Below are positions 34,101-40,000 of a DNA stretch of 40,000 nucleotides, piece by piece. The stretch lies in NCBI GenBank assembly GCA_002005505.1, contig KV908424.1, forward strand, positions 349,127-389,126. Reading direction: 5' to 3'. Position numbers and translations under genes: made by a program. The notes under the pieces were generated by a model. The model did no database searches, had not been told where the DNA came from, and saw only the letters and a program-made list of their open reading frames with translations. Within the stretch, counting starts at the first letter, position 1, and each line of letters opens with the position of its first letter. This stretch comes from Botryococcus braunii (lineage: Eukaryota; Chlorophyta; Trebouxiophyceae).

Positions 34101-34653
34101 CAGGTTCCAGGGGAAGTCTCAACATAGACTTCCCCCAGGAACCACCCTCACAAGGGATCAGCGTTATGAACAGCGCCAGGCTAGGAGGGACTCAGTAGGG
34201 GTCCCCATGCATGACCCTGGCTCAGGCCAGGTACTTGTGAGTGAGCCACCCTCGGTAGGTCTCCCTGATTTGCAGAGGCAGGTTGAGACAGGGGAGGCTA
34301 TGCTTGGAGAAGATGTTAGCGAGAAGAGTAGTGGGCTAGAAGTGCCAGCAGCAGGGGAAGCACGTAGCCAAGTTGAGCTGGGAACCAGTCATGCTTATGG
34401 GGTGCAGCCTGACACAGTAGGCGCAGCTCAGGAAAGTCAGAGTAGTGTACCTAGGTGTGAGTCCAGGAGAGAGAGAGAGCTGCTGCTTCCACCTGCATTG
34501 AGAAAAGTGAGAGATTGTAATGGTGGAGCGCATGAGTCTGGCAGTTCAAGAGAGAGAGTTGGGGAGGGCTCTGGCAGTTCTGGCTGTACTGCAGGATCTC
34601 AACATAAGGTACAAAATGTACTTATTCTGGGAACCAGGATCAGAGGAATATAA
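31111..34653 (+). CDS. Copia gag-protease-integrase polyprotein
   Basis: ATG at 31111 gives 1180 residues. Gag occupies about residues 1-330, including the conserved LKADRTNFSAWREELE segment, an Ala/Gly/Pro-rich linker, and a zinc knuckle CRFCNGTGHFWRDC (residues 315-328) for RNA binding. The protease has catalytic Asp430 in WLIDSGASLHLV. A His/Cys zinc-binding region (LLWHARLGHPG...CESCIQGK) leads into the integrase core with Asp646, Asp709 and Glu745. The last two are 35 residues apart, the canonical DD35E. All key residues are present. A low-complexity C-terminal region follows, and the frame stops at TAA 34651 before reverse transcriptase, which lies in the -1 frame. An upstream in-frame GTG at 31102 is not needed as start. 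Confidence 0.93.
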   Translation: MTRPQTRSQIKVSESNPSSTETMATPAGGSTASSGAGQSGQTTGGTAASSYAYTMNSSNPKMSTQLKADRTNFSAWREELESCAMQKGAMGALETAMPKTAENAAVKHFILQSVPSMWHDEVKQRGSAFDFIQWMADRCTGGKDREINEKWIKGLKQGMVKGETVQEWCHRVISIAASLEANNHQLSDRQICRYMYKGLPAVLQNDAWAITSAKSDPYNMLETILTAIENLEYQDIPLAESVQVTASAAAVMAAAAAAVPAQGGIPGPPQGAGAAPGAGAAPGVGAGAPADGQAPYGPSAHNAGRRRRPKEELACRFCNGTGHFWRDCLELKRLQALRGTMQAASAGPATWWDTGAPQQQASWWDAGQSRGGPPVSTSHPPGSVSTIFPFFPGWHLPPPPPPGAGEPMFVSLNVLTPTSHGACSTSWLIDSGASLHLVNDLSLLHNPVMHAQPLPLHLATSDAKGGIVATGSVCLVNARQEVFWLHNVQCVPTAHTNLISVTGAIQDGASFLTDSAGGYTTMKGPAGWSGKIARERGLFFLEWVCPVKSQHDAQPQSSSHVASYHARKGHVCTDRLLWHARLGHPGVKSMTRLDNEDLVTGINVSLAPCSECSPQCESCIQGKHSRPPFPASSRPAESVLDRVHVDTVGPISPAAITGERFWVTVVDEKSHLIASLAVKSKEAIPKALIELLKYWQTFHEKVVKCVRSDRGTEFLNQQFKEFCAQQGTKMETSAPSTPQQNGLAERMNRTLKERTRTLLVHAAADPSLWKEALESATLLYNVGPTTGRPLTPTEMFYGVKPDVASLRTWGCVAHVHIPPGQRSVFGPKTIPGMFTGYCPQSKAYRVYVGNGVWKESRDVTFLEHLRGGERVGMSKVQPGSSQWLSGASLQGRGGNSNVPSSPTAIPVNFWEAEDDPVVECKPTGSPATTASSPEDHSRLRSSVGPVAGAPSSQDGSPATSETSQQSWSVLGHLQKLARGGAEAHSQLDKLQKMQEGVRFQGKSQHRLPPGTTLTRDQRYEQRQARRDSVGVPMHDPGSGQVLVSEPPSVGLPDLQRQVETGEAMLGEDVSEKSSGLEVPAAGEARSQVELGTSHAYGVQPDTVGAAQESQSSVPRCESRRERELLLPPALRKVRDCNGGAHESGSSRERVGEGSGSSGCTAGSQHKVQNVLILGTRIRGI

Positions 34654-34722
34654 AAGACAACAGTCCCAGGAGTGCTGACAGTACTGCAGAGTCTCAGCAT
34701 AAGGTACAAAATGTACCTTATG
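34574..34722 (+). repeat. Degenerate tandem duplication at the pol frame junction
   Basis: GTACTGCAGGATCTCAACAT at 34586 recurs as GTACTGCAGAGTCTCAGCAT at 34681. The offset is 95 bp and both copies continue AAGGTACAAAATGTAC. Each copy encodes the same peptide SQHKVQNV, the first in the gag-integrase frame and the second in the reverse-transcriptase frame. Since 95 is not a multiple of three, the duplication accounts for the frame change. The second copy also contains a 10-bp-stem inverted repeat CATAAGGTAC...GTACCTTATG (34698-34722). Confidence 0.8.
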
Positions 34723-36350
34723 TCAAGCTGGGAAAGGTTCACGTGCCATCTAACCTGAGGGAAGCCCAATGCTCCCCTCAGTGGGATTTTTGGCAACAAG
34801 CAATGAGGGAAGAGATGGATTCCCTTGATACCCATGAGGTTCTAGAGTATGTGGACAGACCACATGGACAAAAAGTTATTCCTGTCCATTGGATATTCTC
34901 CACTAAAATTGATGCACATGGGAATGTTACTCGCTTTAAAGCGAGGTTAGTTGCCCAAGGGTGTAGACAGATCCCTGGGATAGATGTTGGGGAGGTATTT
35001 GGACCCACCAGCAGCTATGGGGCAAGGAGGGCTGTGCTGGCAGTGGCTGCCACACAGAATCTTGAGATCCACCAAGTGGATATCAAGACGGCTTTTCTCA
35101 ATGGAGAGTTGGAGGAAGAGGTCTATGTGACCCAACCACCAGGATTTGAGAATGGCAACACGAGGGTTGTGTGCAAGCTCAGGAAGGCACTATACGGTCT
35201 AAAACAAGCCCCACGGGCTTGGCACAAGACCTTGACCGACAAGTTGAGCGTGATGGGGTATAGTGTGTGTAAGAGTGATGCGGGTGTATACATCAGGAGG
35301 GCCCCTGATGGCAACCTGTCCTTTATTCTTGTTTATGTTGATGATCTTCTCATAGTTGCCAGATTGGTTGCAGAGATTGAGTGGGGGAAAGAGTTGTTGA
35401 AGAAGGACTTCACCATCCATGATTTGGGAGAGGTGAATGATTTCCTGGGGTGTCAGGTCCTACGCAATAGAGTTCAGAGCACTATTTCCATGAGTTGCAC
35501 TCCCAAGATTGATGCTCTTGTGGAAAAGTTTGGAGTTGCTGATGATGGGCGTGTGGTTGATACCCCCATGTCCAAGGACTTCGTGGCTAGCAGCAGACCC
35601 GAGGCCTCAGATGGTTTGTCACATGGGGCAGGTACCCCACTGCCACCTGGTCATCGGTACTGTGAGTTGATTGGATCGTTGCTATATATTGCCAATACGA
35701 CCCGGCCTGACATTTCTCAGGCGGTTGGAGTGTTGTCAAGGTATAGAATGACACCCACTACCTCACACTGGAATGAGGCCATTCGAGTGCTGAAGTACTT
35801 GAGAGATACGAGAGAATTAGCTCTTACTCTGGGTGGAAAGGGGCCTGAGCTAGAAGGCTATGTTGATGCCGACTATGCTGGGGACCTGGACCACAGGTAT
35901 TCCACCACTGGCTATGTTCTATCAGTCTATGGTAGTGCCGTGGTTTGGGGAAGCAAGAAGCAGAGCTCAGTTGCTACCTCAACTGTGCAAGCCGAGTTTA
36001 TGGCAGCCGGCCATATTGTGAAGGAAGCCAACTGGCTTAGGGGCTTCTTGGAAGAGATTGGAGCTGCACCTTGGAGAGTCAAAATTTTCTGTGACAACCA
36101 AGGATGCATTTCCAATTTACGGAACCCCCTTTATTCCAAATTCACAAAGCATGTTGCAGTAAGCTTCCACTATGCTAGGGAAGCTATGGCACTTGGGCAG
36201 GTAGATATCCTCTATGTAGAATCTGCTCGAAATGTGGCTGACATTATGACCAAGCCACTTGCTAAGCCCGTGTTTGTTGGTCATCGTGATTCACTAGGTT
36301 TGAGAAGATACACAAAAAGCATGCAGGCAAGGGGAAGTGTTGAGTTGTGA
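34608..36350 (+). CDS. Copia reverse transcriptase and RNase H
   Basis: Open in the -1 frame from 34608, overlapping the first frame by 46 bp, to TGA 36348-36350 inside the 3' LTR. The reverse transcriptase has WIFSTKIDAHGNVTRFKARL, the catalytic aspartate segment HQVDIKTAFLNGELEEEVYV, LYGLKQAPRAW, and YVDD at 35334-35345. RNase H follows with Asp in YVDADYAGD (Asp codon at 35865), STVQAEFMA, DNQGC and the usual copia ending VADIMTKPL. The first GTG in frame is at 34743, but no ATG-led start fits, so it was probably made as part of a polyprotein. Translation now would need -1 frameshifting, or splicing: a GT at 34609 and AG ending at 34697 would remove 89 bp and join the frames. Neither is proven. 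Confidence 0.92.
   Translation, partial: GTKCTYSGNQDQRNIKDNSPRSADSTAESQHKVQNVPYVKLGKVHVPSNLREAQCSPQWDFWQQAMREEMDSLDTHEVLEYVDRPHGQKVIPVHWIFSTKIDAHGNVTRFKARLVAQGCRQIPGIDVGEVFGPTSSYGARRAVLAVAATQNLEIHQVDIKTAFLNGELEEEVYVTQPPGFENGNTRVVCKLRKALYGLKQAPRAWHKTLTDKLSVMGYSVCKSDAGVYIRRAPDGNLSFILVYVDDLLIVARLVAEIEWGKELLKKDFTIHDLGEVNDFLGCQVLRNRVQSTISMSCTPKIDALVEKFGVADDGRVVDTPMSKDFVASSRPEASDGLSHGAGTPLPPGHRYCELIGSLLYIANTTRPDISQAVGVLSRYRMTPTTSHWNEAIRVLKYLRDTRELALTLGGKGPELEGYVDADYAGDLDHRYSTTGYVLSVYGSAVVWGSKKQSSVATSTVQAEFMAAGHIVKEANWLRGFLEEIGAAPWRVKIFCDNQGCISNLRNPLYSKFTKHVAVSFHYAREAMALGQVDILYVESARNVADIMTKPLAKPVFVGHRDSLGLRRYTKSMQARGSVEL
36324..36337 (+). promoter_or_regulatory. Polypurine tract
   Basis: AGGCAAGGGGAAG-type purine-rich sequence directly before the 3' LTR, the expected plus-strand primer site. 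It lies within the RNase H reading frame. Confidence 0.75.
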
Positions 36351-37040
36351 ACATACATTATAGAATGCCTTGTGCTTTAGGTGATCTTCAAATGTACATT
36401 ATTAGGATACGGGTCCACTATCCACATAAGGTACCTCAAGACACGTTCGGATGAGGTCTATTTCGAACATAAGGTACAATCTGATTTAGATTACGCGTTA
36501 GCGTGAAAGGACTATTAAAGCTGCGATCACCGCATAGTCGAGCAACTGGTTTGGAAAGATACTGGGCACATAAGGATGCCAGTCTTGTTCATACAGTTGC
36601 ATGTGTCTAAAAGAGCAGACAGTCGTCAAGGACTGTAGCTGGAGAGGCACGAACTTACGACCTGTCTGCTTGCTTACAGGTGCGGTGACGCAGGATGTGT
36701 ATTGGTAATGTGTTCATGTTTGATTGCTTGTTTGTAAGTGAACCATCTTAGTGGACAATCAAGTCTCCCAAACAGCTAAGGGACGGAGTCTTGATTGAGT
36801 ATAGGAAGGTACTTGCTTTCAGCCGTCAGGAGCTTATCCGTGTGTAGATGCTCATTGACAGATCAACGTGTAACGGAACTGGTTTGTAAAGATACTGGGC
36901 ACATAAGGATGCCAGTCTTGTTCATACAGTTGCATGTGTCTAAAAGAGCAGACAGTCGTCAAGGACTGTAGCTGGAGAGGCACGAACTTACGACCTGTCT
37001 GCTTGCTTACAGGATACGCCACTGCCCATAACCTTTTACA
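36338..37040 (+). repeat. 3' LTR of the copia element
   Basis: Same 703 bp as the 5' LTR except T at 36887 and C at 36957. The pol stop codon lies at its positions 11-13. Confidence 0.95.
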
Positions 37041-37428
37041 TACACTTACGACCTGTCTGCGTGTGTACAGGTGCGGTGACGCATGGTATTTAGTAATATT
37101 GTGTTCATGTGTGGTTGCTGCAGTGTAAGTGAACCAACTTAGTGTACAATCCAGCCTTAGCTGTTTGCTAAGGGACGGAGTCTGGAGAAAGTATAGGAAG
37201 GTACTTGCTCGTAGCCGTCAAGAGTCTTATCCGTGGAGAGTTAGCTCATTGACAGACCTTTCTTTTAACGGAACTGTGGTAAAAAGATGCTGAGCACTCA
37301 AGATGCTACTCTTGTGTGTACAGGTGCTGTTGCTCAAGTGTAGACAGTCGGCTTGGACTGTAGCTGGAGGAGCATACACTTACCTGTCTGCGTGTGTACA
37401 GGATACGCCGAATGCCCATAACCTAACA
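37041..37428 (+). mobile_element. Older solo LTR, right part
   Basis: Starts with the duplicated TACAC and continues TTACGACCTGTCTGCG, homologous to the young LTR from mid-repeat onward, and ends GCCCATAACCTAACA. It includes its own second copy of the internal repeat. With 29677-29990 the old LTR totals about 697 bp. No primer site or coding sequence follows, so it is a solo LTR. Confidence 0.8.
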
Positions 37429-37569
37429 GTTCCCGTGACGTGAAACTCCTTATATCCGTTACAACGGAGCCCTCATTGCACCAATTGAAGCCAGAATTTG
37501 CGACCACAACCTTTATTAGCAGTCAGTAGTTGGCTAGACGTTTATCGGCCAACGCTGTCGTGCTGGAGA

Positions 37570-37664
37570 CACTAGTAGTCATCCCCCCCCCCCCCCGGGC
37601 CCCCAAAACAGGGGCCGAGGATGCCGTGCCCCCCCCCCCCGGGCCCCCAAAACAGGGGCCGAGG
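37570..37664. repeat. C-run direct repeats
   Basis: A unit of a C-run, GGGCCCCC, AAAACA and GGGGCCGAGG is present twice with a period of 44 bp (ending at 37620 and 37664). Related C-run/GGGCC motifs occur at 13888 and 6230. Confidence 0.85.
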
Positions 37665-38640
37665 GCATACAGTGGGCAGCCAATTATCCATTGCCTGCCC
37701 CGTTCTAGAAAGGTGCCAGCGGGCCCCATAGCCATGGCCATACCCATGCACTAGTAGAAAAAACGCTCTTACTCCGATCTTATTCCGATCGCGTTTTCTG
37801 ATTCCGACTCGATTCAGACCGGGCGTTCGGATCAGACCAATTTAAGACGCGTGAAGAGTTGTCCCCAAAAGGCCTACTTCTTGAAAAGGTAATGCAGCGC
37901 AATTATCGGATTGGGGTCCATTACTCATCCCATTGCATGTTACATGGCAGTTGTGATCTGCTGTGCCCATTTTGTGGGCGTTGTCCTGTGATATTGGAAT
38001 TCAGAACCATTTCAGAACATCCTTAAAACGGTCTAATACTCAATGGAATTCCAATGTGGCACACTCAAGAAGCTCAGACGCCCTCATTCAACGGTAATTG
38101 CGAATATGAAGTGTGTTATAAGGCATTGTACGTGCTTTCTTGGGGGAGTAAACGGATACGGTGCAAACTAAGCTAAAATGACCAACATTCCACCTGTTCA
38201 GCCAGTTCTACAGCAAAGCTGTGTTCAGGAACGAAGCAAATGACCACGCGGAGAGGCATAAGTTAATGCCATAAGATACAAACAGGTAGAGACCGAGGGG
38301 GCAGTGCAAAGTGGGGTAGACTAAAGATCAACAGTCGGAGATTGTGTGGGTGAGCATGTGTGAGAGTGAGAATCGTGGTAATCACTCGCACCTTGTCGGT
38401 AATGCGTCAAGGACCTGAAGTCAAGGCCTTTGCCGTTGATGGAGTTACAATTGAAGGTCATAATCTAGTATGTCACACATTTCGTACTTCAAGACTGTTT
38501 TATTGTATTGCCCTCAAAGATTGTACAACTCCTAATGTACAAAAATAGTAGCGCAGTACGCTGACTCGGACCGAATCTCCTGAGAATCTCCGTCGGAAGC
38601 ATACAGCCGTTTGTTCAGTTCGCAGTCAGCATTTAGCTTT
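37665..38640. other. No gene recognised; possible CACTA-type transposon end at 37749
   Basis: CACTAGTAGAAAAAACGC at 37749 resembles the terminal sequence of CACTA (En/Spm) transposons and is followed by repeated TCCGATC/TTCCGAC motifs that could be subterminal binding sites. No matching right end (reverse complement) was found in the window, and CACTAGTAG also occurs at 37570. Weak call. Confidence 0.25.
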
Positions 38641-38650
38641 ATATCATGGC

Positions 38651-39813
38651 ATGGCTAGCACTCTCATGCTTTATCCCAGGTCGTTCTATGCCTGTTGGCA
38701 CTTGCATTGCTCCGAACGCCGGGGACTCTGCATTTGCATTCCGATGCTCGCGCATGGCCCCATAGCGTTTCAAGGTGAGTTCACCTTGCTTCGTGTTGCG
38801 TTGCTCTCAGTATGTTTCTGTTGCTCTTTGTATATCACTTTACTGTTGGCAGCTTTAGATCTCTTGCTCTTTCGAAAGAATTCTGTCATGGGGCGTCGCA
38901 TGGAATCTTCTTTTAATGGGAGGCTACGGAGTAAATATGGTCTTGAGTTGCGGCGTGTAATGGTGCTAATACTGTTCTAGAAATCAATGCAGGGCAGTCA
39001 CAAAGGTGTTGTGTGCAGGGGCTTGTTCACTTCTTGCTGCAACAAATGTAATCGAAACAACTCCATGACATCCGGGGAAAGGAAGCGCAAGCAGTTGACT
39101 CTTCCTCAAACCTTTGTACGTTTTCACAAAGTGTCCCAATCTCCTGTCTATGTCTGTGGGCCCGCAGATAAGGCGAGCTGTTCCCCATCACAGAAGTTTA
39201 GTTTATCTGGCTCATGCGGTAGAAGCTGTTGCTTTTGGAAGATTCAGGCATATAGTGTTCTGTTCACTGACGTGGGTTGATTCTAGCTCCTTGCCATTGC
39301 CACCTCCTGACATTCATGCCAATGAGCCCATGTCAAGGAGAGCCCTGTCTGTTGCTCCTTGTCTTGCACCCCCTTTACACTCTCCCCCGTGTTTTAAGGT
39401 TATACTTATTGGGTCAAGTTGACGGTGCAACTCATGGCATCAGTCGGGGGCACCCACACTTGGTAGGCAGCCGAAGTGAACTGTTTAGAAATTCTATGCA
39501 CTCATTCTACCACATGGGTAGAGCTTGTTTGGTCTTCAAAGGGGCTAGTCATTTTGCACTCTTGGCCCACGCTGTCCCTCTCTACAATCTCAACCCCCCT
39601 CACACAGACCAACACATACATGCAAGTCCCTTTTTGTATGACAACATATTCCAGTACCCCTGGCTGGACAAACCACTCCAAAAAATGGACGCTATGGGAC
39701 TTTCAAGAGCTCTGTGGGTTGCAGGAGTTGAAACACTTTGCTGCAACCACCATAATGAAAGGATTGCATGCCATGGGGGACAAGTAAATGCCCAAGTACT
39801 TGCATATTCCTGA
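38651..39813 (+). other. Weak coding potential, unidentified
   Basis: A good splice donor CAAG|GTGAGT occurs at about 38776, at the end of a short frame from 38651. Frames at 39114-39422 (RRAVPHHRSLVYLAHAVEAV) and 39277-39813 (ASPFLYDNIFQYPWLDKPLQ) look more protein-like than shadows but overlap in different frames and match no family I know. This could be an exon cluster or decayed element. I do not assign a gene. Confidence 0.2.
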
Positions 39814-39894
39814 GGCAGAAGTTATAGCTCTTTGCAGTTTCAGGATCAGTAGTCAATTATGTGAATAAGGTAAGCCCTCATTTCTTCGCCCCGC

Positions 39895-39962
39895 ATTCTC
39901 TCTCCCCCCCCCTCTCTCTCTCTCTCCCCCCCCCACCCCTCTCCCTCCCTCCCCTCCTCCCT
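39895..39962. repeat. Pyrimidine-rich tract
   Basis: C and CT runs near the window end. Confidence 0.85.
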
Positions 39963-40000
39963 GCCGCTTGTGTGTGGGTGTGCCAGGGGCTATGTTGGAT

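Larger units (their letters stand above)
29991..37040 (+). mobile_element. Ty1/copia-type LTR retrotransposon, 7050 bp
   Basis: Two 703-bp LTRs with TG...CA ends differ at only two positions (30540 versus 36887, 30610 versus 36957), so insertion is recent. TACAC occurs on both sides (29986-29990 and 37041-37045) as a 5-bp target duplication. Internal order is primer site, gag with a CCHC knuckle, aspartic protease, integrase, reverse transcriptase, RNase H and polypurine tract. Integrase before reverse transcriptase defines the copia superfamily. Mobility is doubtful because the coding region is in two frames. Confidence 0.95.

Noticed and set aside
34609..34697. A definite intron restoring the pol frame
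   Set aside because: Suitable GT and AG exist and the frames would join, but the pyrimidine tract is poor and the duplication alone explains the frame change. Kept only as an alternative.
37570..37664. C-run repeats as telomeric or CRISPR-like
   Set aside because: Only two units, composition unlike telomere repeats, and a eukaryotic context without spacers.

Overview
The window is eukaryotic nuclear DNA. It has spliced genes with GT-AG introns, long dinucleotide tracts, an LTR retrotransposon with paired LTRs, a LINE fragment and a MITE, and no bacterial-style operons. GC content, the ankyrin-like tandem genes and the transposon mix suggest an alga, perhaps green, but no lineage marker is present. 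I call it a probable protist or alga and no more.

Region 1 (1-2635) holds no recognisable gene: a degenerate short repeat, a pyrimidine-rich tract, and a hairpin at the border of the next region. Region 2 (about 2636-21485) is a head-to-tail segmental array of two full units of about 7 kb, one truncated unit and a stub of a fourth. Each full unit carries one minus-strand gene for an ankyrin-like protein with an acidic tract. Exon 1 is upstream, followed by an intron rich in CA/GT, then a large exon 2. The unit 2 gene looks intact (about 762 residues). The unit 1 gene has a break in exon 1. The unit 3 copy has lost exon 1 and carries two frameshifts. Unit 1 also holds a MITE for which the other units give empty sites.

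Region 3 (21486-29676) is mostly non-coding. It has compound microsatellites, three candidate minus-strand exons of an unknown sequon-rich, possibly cell-surface protein (24.2-25.9 kb), the 3' end of a LINE reverse transcriptase (26.7-27.1 kb), and a cluster of perfect palindromes (28.4-29.05 kb).

Region 4 (29677-37428) is a nested transposon. A young Ty1/copia element (29991-37040, 703-bp LTRs differing at 2 positions, TACAC target duplication) sits inside an older, diverged solo LTR of the same family. Its primer site matches the anticodon arm of initiator tRNA-Met, as in Drosophila copia and yeast Ty5. Gag-protease-integrase and reverse transcriptase-RNase H lie in different frames because of a 95-bp-offset tandem duplication.

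Region 5 (37429-40000) has C-rich direct repeats, a possible CACTA-type transposon end, and weak, unidentified plus-strand coding potential.
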